Assembly: GCA_021234155.1 (NCBI GenBank)
Contig: JAJEKV010000020.1
Location: forward strand, 6,554,563 to 6,618,562
Length of the DNA stretch: 64,000 nt
Direction: 5' to 3'
From: Isoetes taiwanensis
Lineage: Eukaryota > Streptophyta > Lycopodiopsida > Isoetales > Isoetaceae
This document shows, piece after piece, positions 10,581 to 24,399 of the stretch. Numbering within the stretch: position 1 is the stretch's first letter; every line of letters begins with the position of its first letter. The notes beneath the pieces are model-generated. The model worked only from the letters and a program-made list of their open reading frames with translations, was not told the origin of the DNA and did not search any database. Made by a program: the position numbers and the translations under genes.

Positions 10581-13500
10581 AGGTCCTTGGTGAACTCAAT
10601 TCACCATGTTGTCCGAAGACATGGACGTCTTCTTCCCTAAGCCATACACCAAATCTTTAAAGAGTTTTTCAGCTCTTGCTGCCTTTCAAGCTGTAGGTAT
10701 ATCTTAGCATGTTAGCAAAGACTAACCTTCATGTTAGGAAATAACCTTTCTATCTAGATTGCTAAATATCATGCATCAGGGTCCTTTATTCCTTCTCTTC
10801 TTCAATATGTTTTCTAAGTCTATGACCAATTTTTAGTATTCCGACCCTTACGCCTGCCACAGCTACATATTTCACTCTTTGGTTGTGACCTTTATTCACT
10901 AGAGTCACCAATTCAATTACTCCTTTACGTACTCATTAACCGTCTTGTGGCTTTTAAGCCGCTATTATATGTTCCCTATGATGTTAACCCACCTATCATT
11001 GGGGGCTATGATCCAACGTTGTCCTACATCCTCGAAATGTTAGTCATTACATTTCTCTGTCATGATGTTATGCTGCTGTTCTGGCATTCCAAATGACTTG
11101 GCATCTTCATTTAAGCCATAGTCATGGCCTAAGAGCGGGTGAGCCTTCGTAAGTTACCTGGAGTCATCAAGGTGCTTGCCTTGTATTTAGTGAGCCTTTC
11201 TACAATTACCTACGTTTAATATAACCCGGGCTTGTATCAATGCTCGAGTCCTGTATATGTTAACTTGCCCCCCCATGTAACCCATGGCGTCACCTCTGCC
11301 TGATCCAGGTATGGATCATATGGGAACGCTAGTCTTAGGTGTCTATGCAAGACACATTCGAACATTTAGCAGGTAACTGCTATTCGCTACTTATTCTGGA
11401 ATTGTACTATTGTACTACTCAACCCCACTACCTTAAGCTTTATTCTGTTGGCCGTTGACATTTATTTCAAGCGCCAACTACTACCTCATACCCTAGCATG
11501 CAATGGATTGACGGTCCTTTGCACTTTTCAAACGTATCTCCGGATCCTTCCTCAGTAACTTTAGGATACCCTCGTCTTTCTCTCCTTGCGTCGCCATCTA
11601 AATTACCTCCCTGAGATGTTTATCGTATCTGTACATGGTATGTACATAATAAACATATCTCCACGTCCCACAATGCTAGAGCTCTGCTCTAACTTAGCTA
11701 AACTATAACCGTGGTAGTTTTTTCAAACAAACCTATTGCCTATGTACCTTTATTATGTGGCTGAGCCACCGACTCCCCAACTGGGCAGTGGCCAACTCTA
11801 TGTTAGAAATCTATATGCTGCCTACATTTTTGATAGGATCCCCAGCTACTTTAACCATCCCTTTAGTGCCTTATGGTCTTCCAGTCGTGTATATACACTA
11901 TCATACCACCCATGGGATTATGCTATAATTCCAAAGGTTTACTACCCCAGATGAGGAGCTTTTCTAAAGGCTTCTTTCGCTAAGGATCCTTTGTGTTCCA
12001 TACCACCCATGCTTAGTTACACGTAACCTAATTTTCTTAAGTTATCAGGTGGACTTCAGCTTTTGATCAGCTTCGAATGCTGCTGTCTTTGACTCCCTCA
12101 TAATGAAGTGGAGGCACTAAAACCTCCTGGTCTTTTAATAGGAAAAACCCAATGTTTCAACCTTCGTTAGTAACCGCCATATGTTTTCCGATTCCTTACC
12201 CTCTTAAGCGTTTCAAACTCATAATCTCTAACGGGCCTATGCCTCAAGGCAACGGATCCTCCACCTTCTACTTCAGTACCTATAATCGCTCCCCGCGAGT
12301 AGGGTAACTCTTAGGATATATGGACTACTGGTCTATATAATCTCACTCCTCGTAATCTATACACCTCGTCTTGATTTTTTTTATCGGGACTTAGAGTTCC
12401 TATGCATTGCCTCTTCTCGGTTACCCCTAAAGGTATACTTGCCAAAGTCATCGTATTCCTTCTTTTCTTCCATCAGGGGGACGCGATATTTTTATACATC
12501 AGTTTATTTCCAAAACCACATAAATGCTCTCAGCTTATAACAATGAAGTAACTCATTGGTATCTAGAACCTTTGAGCAGCTAAGCTCTCATTATCGTTTA
12601 TTCCAACACCGTTCCAACCATCCTCGGGATGTTTTTGAATGTAACATCACCGTATATGCTAGACTTACTCTAGCTATTCTCACTGATTTAAACTTTTCTC
12701 ATCTTCCTTGGTACGACGTATCTAAGATAGTCAACTCTAAACATTGGGGTAGCTTGAATGCTTATCTCTGGTAAAACATACCTAACCCAATATCTTCGTA
12801 TATAAGCATATCATTATGCTTATTCTTTACACCTTGTTAAGTAATGTTTCACTCACCTCGTACGGCTATTCTTCTATCTTTTAATATGATATACATCTAA
12901 ATATCACAATTAACATCTTTGATCTCCTCACTACTGTAGTATGTAATACTACTAAATCCTTCAAACATCCGAAACCACTACGTTGTTATTATGAGATATA
13001 GTAACATGTATGCACCAACCCTAACTCTAGACTCATATGTAATTCATTGACGTAGCCCCCTAGCGGCTTGTACTATATATGCTGTGGTTTTCACACCACA
13101 CCTTCTAAACTCTCTATCCTTAGGTTTCCTTGGTCCTCACGCTCTAGTCATAAATTCCACAGGGGCACATGCCAACCTAAGTTCCTTGTGGACATGTTTC
13201 ATCTCTAGTATAACAACTCTTATCTTCATTACCTCCCTATTTATATGGAATGTGAACTAAAAGTTCTAGTATATATCCTATCTTCTTTTAGTTATGTTTT
13301 ACTATTAAATGGTCCTAGTACACATATATCAACGTGGAGTTACTCCTCGGGATACACACACGATACCAAGTCCAGAGCACATCCTCCTTGGTGAGATGTT
13401 CATGGGGCGCCTACCTTGTTCATACTCCAGACTTTGGTACATTCAACGTGTCATTCCAAACTCTCTATACTTGAAACGTTGTTTACAACAACTTTCAAGC

Positions 13501-13920
13501 ACCTCTTCTCTCCCACTTGTCGTGTGGGTACATTACTTGCCTTCCTAATGTATCATTAGTTGAAGGTCAACTTCCCTTCATAATCTAGCTTCACTAAAGA
13601 TCCAACATACCTTGCACCTTTTCGATGGTTGCGCCTGTTCCTACCAATTGTCGTCTTCTCTTGACCTTATGTAGAAACTACGTTCCACACTATCCTCCAG
13701 TCTGTTATACGGCATCTCGATGCTCCCAGCAGACATAACATGTGTCCGTTTCCTTAATTTATACCATGCATAATGGTCATGCATTTGACCAATGTAATTA
13801 AGCGTATCCACGTGGTTACGTGGTCTTCTTAGTCCTCTATACTCTTGCATCTTTCATGCCTCAGGAACACAATGTATATGTAATTTTATAATCCATAGCT
13901 TATGGATCGATATCCTCATA

Positions 13921-13963
13921 CACCATGACCTTCAAGGTCCCATGGGGGGGTGATTTAATATAT

Positions 13964-13994
<31 letters not shown>

Positions 13995-13996
13995 TT
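13921..13996 (+). mobile_element. LINE 3'-end fragment with (TTTA)n tail
   Basis: The motif catgaccttcaaggtcc, then a G run, tgattaata-like bases and (ATTT)n, matches the 3' end of the LINE at 46818-46877 (catgacctccaaggtcc...). This suggests a severely 5'-truncated copy of that LINE family in the LARD-like element. Confidence 0.5.
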
Positions 13997-15600
13997 CTCC
14001 GCCATTCCGCGAATCATACCTTGATTCAAGTAGCAATAGTTATAAAGTGTCGGACATGCTATACCTTCACCACCATTGTCAAAACCTACACTTCTAAAGT
14101 GATCTTCCTTTCATGAGCTGGGTACTTATAATCTAGTTTCCACCTTAGCATAGTACCTCCTTAACATGGTCTATAAACCACTTCTCCATCAGATATATGG
14201 TGCTATCCAGTCTCCTTCTACATTGAATAGCAATCTAGATGCCGCATAATAAATCAATCCTCGTAATTATTAGGTCCAGTATTTCACTTAGATACCAAAC
14301 ATCGTCATACCAATTTTCTCGAGTATCCATCCAAAATAGGGATATCTTAACACTCCTTATTCCCAACATTCAAGACTTCTACTTCGAAAGTATGAGCCGG
14401 GACCTCCTCGGTCATCACCATCTAACGTGCTCGAGGGCAGACACTGCATGGTTTCTCGATGCTTCGCCGTGGACACCATCGTCACAAACCGACCTTCGTA
14501 ATACAGACGATTGCATAGCCATAGCACGCCGAAGTGTTTAACGGGCGGTACCAACCACGCTTTAATATATATGTTAGCCGTGCACTGCCCCTGTAAATAT
14601 AGCGATGTACGTGTATGTGTGATAAGTTTACGAAAATAGCAATAGGATAAATAAGTAATTCAAATGTAAGGATATCGGGACGTCTGGTAAATCTATAAAC
14701 ATAACCAATGAATTAATATGTGTCCTCATCTGACTGTAATCTATGCTAAAGATAGAGAGTGTGAGTGTGGAAAGATTAAAGATAATCGAAAGGAGCGAGC
14801 TATTTAAACACATAATCAAATATAATAGAAGTAGATAAGTATGTATGTCTTACACAAACTTCGGAGGGAATAACGAGACTTAGATTAGGTTATAACAAGG
14901 TTATGAATAATAAGTCATGAACAACGTCTGTCTGTACTTAATATTAAAGTATATAGGTAAGACTGTCTGATACAGTATAATATATAGTTGTATTAGAGGA
15001 TAAGTATAACTGTCAAGGACCTATTAAATACTGAGGATAGGAACATACGAGTTCTTAAAAACTGTAACAAAAATAGGAAAACAAAAATTTGCTACAAAAT
15101 TAAAGTAGGGATGGCTGTAATGAAATGAATTACAAAGTGAAGCGGGAATATAATACACCTACACACACAAGTTAATATCCTTAGAATGACTTTCTACTAA
15201 ACAGTACGAGGTTAATAACTTTGCATTATAATATAACAACAAATAGCAGTTCTTTATATCTATACCTATCTTTAATATATAATCAGTTACCTGTATGTAT
15301 AGAAGGAACGATTTCTAAAATAGATAGACTGTGAACTCGCCACCACGAATGAAACAGTGAGACTGTTCACTTTTGACAGTCCTAACCGATGATCATGTCT
15401 GATCCATGCCTCTACCACTTATATCCCAAAGTTATAAATTGCACATTACAAGTCATTTCAAACTTGATCACTTTGAACATGACAACGTCTGTGTGACTTA
15501 TAATCCCACGCTATCTCTTTAAGGAGGGGAGACTTCCTACCAATGTATGATGTGTTGCCCTGCAATAAGAGTAATCTTGATGCTGAGGACAGCATCATTT

Positions 15601-15615
15601 TTAAGGTGGGGAGAA
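15601..15615 (+). promoter_or_regulatory. Polypurine tract of the LARD-like element
   Basis: TTAAGGTGGGGAGAA immediately precedes the 3' LTR, the expected place and composition for plus-strand DNA priming. Confidence 0.85.
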
Positions 15616-17045
15616 TGTGACGTTCCACATATTTATACGCATATTTAAGTATAAATACGTGACACGTCACTATGAATAATTAATGGCACATTAATTATTC
15701 ATAAGCTAAGGTTAGCTATGTTAATAATTAAATTATAAAGGTGGAAACCTAACCAAAACCCTAATTCGAATTTAGGGCTTATCCTAATATTAAAAAGGGC
15801 TAAAATACCAAATTAGCTAATATTAACCAATGTAGAGCATGCCACCTGGCCCAAATCGATTGGGCAAGGTAGGGTTTCCATTTTGGACACCCAAATTAGG
15901 GCTTTTGTGCCCCAATTCAAATTGGGAGCAATTGGTGATGGAGGAGGAGGAGCAGCAGCCAGGCGCCCTTCAGTTAGTCGAGATGGAGCAGCCCAAGACC
16001 GATTTGTGGTTAGTCAAGAGGGTTACTTTGTTGATTTATAGCATAGCACCTCTACGTGGTGTGTTCTCTCTCTGTTTTTCTCCTGTGTTTTACCCGTTAG
16101 ACTAACCCTTGATTGATATGGTGAGTATTCTTATCTCTAGTCTCTGTACGTGCTTTGGTTGATGGTTTAGTAGTTCTTTGCTTAGTTAGCACTCCGGATA
16201 TGGGGGAATTACGGGGGGTAGAGATCTCTGAGCCCATGTATTGTAGTATGCTCCTAGATAGAGCCCTGTATTATTCCCATTAGATGCGGCCTGTGCACAA
16301 GAACCCACCGGGTCATAGATGCTATGGTACTGGCTTAGCACCAGACAAGGAACACAGTGGTGAAGTGGAGGTGGGGTCTTGCACGAACATAAAAGGCTCC
16401 TGGGACTCCTATAGCGAGCTAGACCTGATAGCCGGTCACGTAGAGGGCCGGGTATGGGTCTGACACTCCCTGGGTGGGAAGGTGTGATCCGTATGGAGCA
16501 CCTTGCACTTTGAGTAGATTTAGGGCGGAAGTAAGTCTGCACGGATGCGGGGTACGGATGCGGCACGTATTCTCTAGCTCGCCCATGGAGCCACTGTGAT
16601 TCTGGAAGGGGACGCTTCCCTGACCTGCCTCATCGGACCGGGACTTCATGAACCCCGGAGTAGGCTCAGCAGGGTGATGCCTCGAGCCTGCGTCTCCGGA
16701 AGGCTATAGCGACGCCATAGCGTGAATTGACCCATCTGCAAAGTGTGCACAGGAGGGGCGGATGGAGTGGACAACCCTAGCCAATGTTCTATGCCAGCCA
16801 ACGCCATGTCAAGATTCGGTCTGCTGATCTCTTGAGGCCTAGCCGTCAGTCGATCCTCACCGAGTCCGAAGGGGTAGAACCATGGGTTTGGGGTGTTTTC
16901 CTAGGTTAAGATGCATATTCTTTGCCGTTGGTATTTGGATGGATATGCCACCCTTCGTGGTGGTTATTTATATATGATTTATGATGTGTGCTAACATGTA
17001 TTCACGCTTCCGCGACGTAGGAGCCCCATTGAAGGCGTGGGCCGA
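15616..17045 (+). mobile_element. 3' LTR, first part
   Basis: Corresponds to positions 1-1430 of the 5' LTR. It ends gggccga at the CACTA-like insertion and resumes at 26576 with cgaatgacc. Confidence 0.9.
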
Positions 17046-17076
17046 CACACTCACCCCGGTTTTTGGTCCACTGTTG
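17046..17076 (+). repeat. Left terminal inverted repeat of the CACTA-like element
   Basis: Begins CACACTCACCCC and pairs with 26545-26575. Confidence 0.85.
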
Positions 17077-17199
17077 AAAACATCAGTTTTGGTAGGTCTA
17101 CATGTCCTGTTTTCAAAGAATCCTACATGTGGATTTGTGAAGGTATGGTTTTGTTCGATAATGGTGTTCTTTTTTCAGTGGACTAAAACATCCACTGTT

Positions 17200-17745
17200 G
17201 TTTTGTAGTTTCTTCTATTGTGACATGTCATTTTATAATACAATCCACTGTAGGAAAGAGTACTTGAATTTCTACATGTCTAATAATTCTATTGTCACAT
17301 GTCTTTATAGATGTAGGAAAGAATATTTGATTCTCTACATGTCCTATACTTCCATTCACATGTCTTTATAGTGGTAGGACAGAGTACTTTATTTGCTAAG
17401 GCATTGTAGGAAAGAATACATGAATTACGACATGTGTAATACTTCTATTGTCACATGTCTTTATAGAAGTCGGAAAGAATACTTGATTCTCTACATGTCA
17501 TATGCTTCCATGTCACATGTCTTTATAGTAGTAGGACAGAGTACTTTATTTGCTAAGGCATTGTAGGAAAGAATACATGAATTATGACATGTGTAATACT
17601 TCTATTCTCACATGTCTTTATAGAAGTAGGAAAGAGTACTTGATTCTCTACATGTCCTATCCTTCCATATCACGGGTCTTTATAGTGGTAGGACAGAGTA
17701 CTTGATTTGCTACATGTGATGCACGTGCACGATCACATGTTCTTA
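17200..17745. repeat. Subterminal ACATGTC repeat block
   Basis: Roughly a dozen ACATGTC/CACATGTC motifs lie in degenerate units (ctacatgtcctatacttcc, then tcacatgtctttatag) with a higher-order period near 175 bp. In studied CACTA elements, subterminal repeats of this kind bind the element's regulatory protein; that role here is inferred. Confidence 0.75.
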
Positions 17746-17817
17746 TACTAGTATTCCATGTAACACAAGTTACTTCAACTACTTCAATTACTTAACACCT
17801 ATTTTTGCATAACGTGG

Positions 17818-19345
17818 GCACCAACATGCCAAGGTGGCTCTAACATGCCACCTAGGGCTCAAACATGCCAAGGTGGCTCCAACATGCCACCTAGGCTCCA
17901 ACATGACAAAATGGCTCAAACATGCCACCTAGGCTCCAACGTGCTCAAACATGCCACGCAGCTCCAACATGCCACCTATGCTCCAACTTGCCAAGGTGGC
18001 TCAAATATGCCACGTGGGCTCCAACATGCCACCTAGGCTCCAACATTCCTAGGTGGCTCAAACATGCCACATAGGCTCAAACATGCCATGGGCTCACTTA
18101 GGCTCCAACATGCCAAGGTGGCTCCAACATGCCACCTAGGCTCAAACATGCCAAGGTGGCTCAAACATGCCACCTAGGCTCCCAACATGCCACCTAGGCT
18201 CAAACATGCCAGGTGGCTCAAACATGCCAAGGTGGGCTCAAACATGCCACCTAGGCTCCAACATGCCACCTAGGCTCAAACATGCCAAGGTGGCTCAAAC
18301 ATGCCACGTGGGCTCCACTATGCCACCTAGCCTCCAACATGCCAAGGTGGCTCACAACATGCCACCTAGGCTTAAATATGCCAAGTTGGCTCAAACATGC
18401 CACCTAGGCTCCAAAGATGCCACCGTGGCTCTAACCCCGCCACCTAGGCTCAAACATGCCACGTGGGCTCCAACATGCCACGTGACAAGGTGGCTCCAAC
18501 ATGCCACCTAGGCTCCAACATGCTCAAACATGCCACGCTGGCTCTAACATGCCACCTATGCTCCAACTCTGCCAAGGTGGCTCAAATATGCCACGGGCTC
18601 CAACATGCCAAGGTGGCTCAAGCATGCCACACAAAGCTCCAACATGCCACCTAGGCTCTAACATGGCAAGGTGGCTCAAACATGCCACGTGGTCTCCAAC
18701 ATGCCACCTAGGCTCCAACATGCCAAGGTGGCTCCAACATGCCAAGGTGGCTCAAACATGCCACCTAGGCTCCAACGTGCTCAAACATGCCAAGGTGGCT
18801 CAAACATGCCACGGGCTCCAACATGCCAAGGTGGCTCAAACATGCCACCTAGGCTCAAACATGCCAAGGTGGTTCCCACATGCCAAGGTGGCTCCAACAT
18901 GCCACCTAGGCTCAAACATGCCAAGGTGGCTCAAACATGCCACCTAGGCCGCAACATGACAAAATGGCTCAAACATGCCACCTAGGCTCCAACGCGTGCT
19001 CAAACATGCCACGGGCTCCAACATACCACCTATGCTCCAACTTGCCAAGGTGGCTCAAATATGCCACGTGGGCTCCAACATGCCACCTAGGCTCCAACAT
19101 TCCTAGGTGGCTCAAACATGCCATCTAGGTTCCAACATGCCACCCGTGGCTCAAACATGCCGGGTGGCTCAAACATGCCACCTAGGCTCCAACATGCCAA
19201 GGTGGCTCAAACATGCCAATGGACTCCATAATGCCACGTGGGCTCCAACATGCCAAGGTGGCTCCAACATGCCATGCAGGGCTCCAACATGCCAAGGTGG
19301 CTCGTGCATGCCACCTAGTCTCAAGCATGCCACCTAGGCACCCCA
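17818..19345 (+). repeat. Minisatellite array 1 (AACATGCCACCTAGG type)
   Basis: About 70-80 degenerate units of 18-20 bp alternate aacatgccacctaggctc and aacatgccaaggtggctc with variants such as ccacgtgggctc. CCTAGG and CCAAGG are internally palindromic cores. The array keeps frames open and yields artefactual Cys/Pro-rich reading frames. Confidence 0.9.
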
Positions 19346-19479
19346 AGTGGTGACATGGCATGCCAAGTAAGCAAGGTCAAGTTTTGACTAGGTTAAAACC
19401 AAAGATGTCCATCTTTGGTCTTTTCATTGGGTGATGTTGGCAAATTTTAGGTGACATGGCTAGATGATGGTGACATGGA

Positions 19480-21600
19480 CCTTGGATGTGCACCTCGACG
19501 GCGGCCCCTTTCTTGTGAAGGGGAGTCTCCGAAAGGTAGATATGCTGGTGCATTTTCTCTTGCGTATGCAGCGTCATGCTGCACATCCTGCCAAGATTTC
19601 ACCTTTTTTCGAGACCCGGATTTTTATCTGTGCTTTTCTTTGTGTTTATGCTCCGGAAATTCATAACTAATACATGGGGCAGGGAAAAATCCTGGTTTTC
19701 AGCCAGCTGGCTTGCCAAGTGGCCCCGAGAGTATAGGAAAATCCCCGGTATTTCCGGATGAGTTTTAGACCCTCGATTTTTTATTGGGATGGCCGTCGTT
19801 GGCCCTGACAAGGTTTAGACCACGTTTTCAATTTTGGGGCATGGAGGAGGCCCCGGATTGGCGATCCGACCTCGCCGCGTCGTCCGGAACGGCGAAATTA
19901 CCCTAGGGGACAAGTTCCATGGCGAGTTTTCCCAAGGGATCAATCACTTACCCCTCACTAGGAGGTATTCAGCATCCACCTCCATGCCAATTGACTATAA
20001 GTGTGTAGTAAACGACCTACTTTGGCGTTTCTTGGAGAGGGGGTGGTCTTCACGCCACCTAAACTTGGTCCCCTAGGTAATGGGGATGTTCCGGGTCCAT
20101 TGGCGGAGCCAGTTCTGTTCCAAGTGGGGGTCCAGCCCCGCCCTCGCCCCCGCCTTGGACTAGCCTCATGAGAACAAGATACTTGGGGTTCACCCTGAGG
20201 CCCTGATAGAAGATTGAAGTGAGAATAGCAGCACTAGGACTGCTAGGTGGTATACATGTGACCACGGAGAAGAAAAGCTAGCTCCACTACCTAGTAGGAC
20301 GTTACCGACCCGGTGGTCTCCGGAAGGGGGTTGGCTCGGAAGCTCGTCTCATGCCTCTGCTTGTGCTTCTATTGCCGGTGCATTTTTTTCTTCTGTGTGT
20401 GCGGCCATGCTGCACATCCCGCCAAGATTTCACCTTTTTCGAGACCCGAATTTTTATCCAGGCTTTTCTTTGTGTTTATGCTCCAGAAATTCATAATTAA
20501 TGCATGGGGCAGGGAAAATCCTGGTTTTCAGCCAGCTGGCTTGCCAAGTGGCCCCGAGTATAGGAAAATCCCCGGTATTTTCGGATGAGTTTTAGACCCT
20601 CGATTTTTTTATTGGGATGGCCACCGCTGGCCTTTGGATGTGGTTTAGACCACGTTTTCGATTTTGGGGCATGGAGGAGGCCCCGGATTGGCGATCCGAC
20701 CTCGCCACGTCGTCTGGAACGACCAAATCACCCTAGGGGACAAGTTCCACGGCGAGTTTCCCCAGGGGATCAATCACTTACCCCTCACTAGGAGGTATTC
20801 AAAGATCCACCTCCATGCCAATTGACTACAAGTGTGTAGTAAACGACCTACTTTGGCGTTTCTTGAGAGGGGTGGTCTTCGCCCACCTAAACTTGGTCCC
20901 CTAGGTAATGGGGATGTTCCGGGTCCATTGGCGGAGCCAGCTTCTGTTCCGGGAGTGGGGGTCCAGCCCGGCCCTCCGGCCTTGGATTAGCCTCAAGAAG
21001 AACAAGATACTTGGGGTTCACCCCGAGGCCCCCGGGTAGAAGATTGAAGTGACAATAGGAGCACTAGGACTGCTAGGTGGTATACATGTGACCACGGAGA
21101 AGAAAAGCTAGCTCCACCGCCAAGAGGGACGTTAATCAGGACTTCGGTGGCCTCCAAAGGGGGGGTTGGCTCTAAGCTCGCCTCATGCCTCCGCCAGGCT
21201 TCTATTGTTTGCATTTTCTTGCGTGTGCGGTGCAGCGCCATGTTGCATATCCCGCCAAGATTTCACCTTTTTTTCGAGACCCGGATTTTTATCTGTATTG
21301 TTTTTTGTGTTTATGTCTCGAAATTCATAATTAATGCATGGGCGGGAAAAATCCTGATTTTCAGCCAGCTGGCTTGCCAAGTGGTCATGAAAGTGTACAG
21401 GAAAATCCCGGTATTTTTTGGGCGAAGCTTTAGACCCTCGATTTTTGATTGGGATGGCCATCGCTGGTTCCGATTGTGGTTTAGACCACGTTTTCGATTT
21501 TGGGGCATGGAGGAGGCCCCGGATTGGCGATCCGACATCTCCATGTCATCCTGGAACGCCGAAATTACCCTAGGGGACAAGTTCCACGGCCCTCTTGATC
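19480..21600. repeat. About 820-bp tandem repeat, 2.5 copies
   Basis: Copies start near 19560, 20380 and 21208. Each contains ccgccaagatttcacc, the block around aaaatccccggtatttt, gggcatggaggaggccccgg and ccctaggggacaagttcca; the third is truncated near 21595. A partial inverted copy of the last block lies at about 22690-22820. No conserved reading frame is shared. Confidence 0.8.
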
Positions 21601-22065
21601 GAGAGGAGCATCCCCAGACAAATCCTACCAAACCCTAGGGTTTGGTAGGGTTTACATCTCGAGCGGCCAAGACGGAGACTAACACATCCTAAACTTTGCA
21701 TGGAGTTCTCTCAGGTATGCTCGGGGACCATGCCCGGAGATGGAGTCAAATCCCCTTTGCGCAAAGATGCTTTTTCCGCACTCCCCTTCACCGAAAGGGG
21801 CTTGTGAAGGGGAGTCTCCCAAAGGTATGATGCACCGGGAAATTTGGCTCGCCTCCCGGTGCCATGAGGGTAATCCAAAGACGGGTATTCCACGCCGATC
21901 CCGGGCCCTCGGGTCATCTGAGCATCCCAGAATGTAACCCTATCAAACCCTAGGGTTTGCTAGGGTTTACATCTCGAAGGCCAAGACGGAGACTCACACA
22001 TCCCAAACTTTGCATGGAGTTTCTCAGGTATGCCGGGGACCATGCCCCGAGATGGGGACCATGCT
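21601..22065. repeat. About 320-bp direct duplication
   Basis: Both copies carry aaaccctagggtttg, tagggtttacatctcga and actttgcatggagtt. They begin near 21625 and 21946, and a weak third copy is seen near 22385. The stretch 22065-22920 otherwise shows nothing supportable. Confidence 0.75.
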
Positions 22066-22923
22066 AAAGATGAGATGGGGTCTTCAAAAAGGGTCGTTTT
22101 TTTGGATAGCTAGGTGAGCCTTTGCTAACCACATATGCGAGCCATGGCAATCGAAATAACAGAGTTTGGATCTATTGGCCATCCCTAATGATCCCAAACA
22201 GCTTTTACACGCAAAAGGCGCTTTGACTTCTAATTGCCACACCGGGAGGAGGATAACTCCAAACCCCATTCTATCGGGTTCCTATTGCTTCATGTTTTCA
22301 ATTGCAGCTTCTCAACCATGTCCCAAGTGCAACCGACTAAGACTCGACCCCCATAACGTAAACCCTTCAATAACCTAGCAACACACAGGGTTTACGTTTC
22401 GGAGGCTATATCCTAGTCAGATTCGACCAAAATCTTGCACAATGTCATCACGTAGAGGGAGGGTGTTGATGCCATAAGATGTGCCTTTAAAACCTTCCGG
22501 AGGCAGTTCGCCCCAAAGGTCCTCTCCCAAAGAACCTTGGCCACGGATGGGCAACTTTCCCACTCCGGAACTGTGAACTGACTCTGCCAATGGACTCAAA
22601 ACGTTGACATTACCCTGGAGACCAAGTTTCGTGGGTAGAAGACTACCCCTTTTCCAAGAAGCCAAAGTAGCTCATGTCCAACATGTTCGTGAGTCAATTG
22701 GTCTAAGAGGTGGTCGCAGCATCGCCATGTAGAGGGTTCGTATTTTTTCGTTGCAAAAAATGACCGTTTAACTTGGTCCCTAGGGTAATTTCGCCGTTTC
22801 GGATGGCATGGCGAAGTCGAATCTCTATTTCGGAGCCTTTGTACTGCCCGAACGACAAAATGCCTCTACCAAAAGTTCCAAAGGTTATCATATTTCTTGC
22901 ATGAAGTCCTATCATCATGCCCA

Positions 22924-23872
22924 CATGGCATGTTTAAGCCACCTTGGCATTTTTGAGCCACCTTGGCATGTTGGAGCATAGGTGGCATGTTGGAGCCACC
23001 TTGGCATGTTTGAGCCACCTTGGCATGTTCGAGCCTAGGTGGCATGTTCGTGCCTAGGTGGCATCACCTTGGCATGTTGGAGCCTAGGTGGCATCACATG
23101 CCAAGGTGGCTCAAACATGCCACATGGGCTACAACATGCCACCTAGGCTCCAATAACATGCCAATGTGGCTCCAACATGCCACCTAGGCTCAAACATGTC
23201 AAGGTGGCTCAAACATGCCATCGAGGCCCCAACATGCCAAGGTGGCTCAAACATGCCACGTGGGCTCCAACATGCCACCTAGGCTCAAACATGCCACCTA
23301 GGCTCCAACATGCCACCTAGGCCCCAACATGCCAAGGTGGCTCAAACATGCCAAGGTGGCTCCAACATGCCACATAGGCTCCAACATGCCAAGGTGGCTC
23401 AAACATGCCACGAGGCTCCAACATGCCAAGGTGGCTCAAACATGCCACGTTGGCTCCAACATGCCAAGGTGGCTCTAACATGCCACCTAGGCTCTAACAT
23501 GCCAAGGTGGCTCAAATATGCCCACATGTGCTCACCTAGGCTCCAACATGTCAAGTCGGGTTCAGCCACGCTGGCTCCAACGTGCCATCTAGGCTCCAAC
23601 ATGCCAAGGTGGCTCAAACATGCCACCTAGGCTCAAAAATGCCAAGGTGGTTCCAACATGCCATCTAGTGGTTCAAGCATGCCACCTAGGCTTCAAGCAC
23701 GCCACCCTAGGCACTCCACGCATGGCATGTTTGAGCACCGTGGCATGTTGGAGCCTAGGTGGCATGTTTCAACCACCTTAGCATGTTGGAGCCCACGTGG
23801 TAGTTTGAGCCACCTTGGCATGTTGGAGCCTAGGTGGCATGTTTGAGCCCCCGCGTGACATGGGCTAGTTTG
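22924..23872. repeat. Minisatellite array 2 with two orientation switches
   Basis: Same unit family as array 1. It runs in reverse orientation from 22924 to about 23090 (ccaccttggcatgttggagc), forward from 23090 to about 23720, then reverse again to 23872. The switches give large potential hairpins. Confidence 0.9.
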
Positions 23873-24399
23873 AATAATCCGCCCCCTCTATCGTAGTATC
23901 CTACCAGGCAACGATTGAAGTAGATGTCCCCACACACCCCCTCCCTCCTCGAAGCCTATCCCCCCTTTGTCTGGCCGATTTAGTACAAGAAAAAAATACC
24001 AAAAATCTAGTACGCTTTGTCTTATCCGGGCATGAAGTTGGGGGGAGGGGTCGATAGGTTCAAAGGGGGGCGGATTAGTTCAATGGAGGGGGCCGGATAA
24101 TACAGTAGCTGCTCAGGCCGGATATTACAGTAGAGGGGGCATGTTGGAGCCAACCAGGTAGCATGGTGAATCCTAGGGGCACAACATTTGAATTATAAAA
24201 AATAAGATATGAATTAAACCATTAAAAATATTTCATTAATCAAGATGCATGGTGGAGATCTTGATCCCGGCCCTATTATGTTATTGGCCCTTAAAACGAC
24301 GGCACGCGATTGATGACGCGATCAACGGCCAAGATGCTGATCCGGGTCCTCTACCCTCATTGGCCCGCCTGAGGTTCCTTGTGTTTTTTCGTTTCCCTC

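Larger units (their letters stand above)
9500..15600. other. Non-coding interior of the LARD-like element
   Basis: Six kb with only short, unrelated reading frames and dense stops on both strands; no retroviral motif was found. It is pyrimidine-rich on the plus strand from about 9.5 to 14.5 kb and shifts to A/G-rich after about 14.6 kb. Simple repeats are (CTAT)n near 10544-10568 and (TTTA)n near 13957-13996. Confidence 0.7.

Noticed and set aside
17845-19337. Several Cys/Pro/His-rich reading frames of 60-150 codons
   Set aside because: They are read-throughs of the 18-20-bp minisatellite; the repeat length keeps frames open and the mirror strand does the same.
17818-19345. CRISPR-like array
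   Set aside because: Units are contiguous and degenerate with no unique spacers, and the DNA is plant nuclear.
23310-23846. Further repeat-encoded frames
   Set aside because: Same minisatellite family; no start context or domain.
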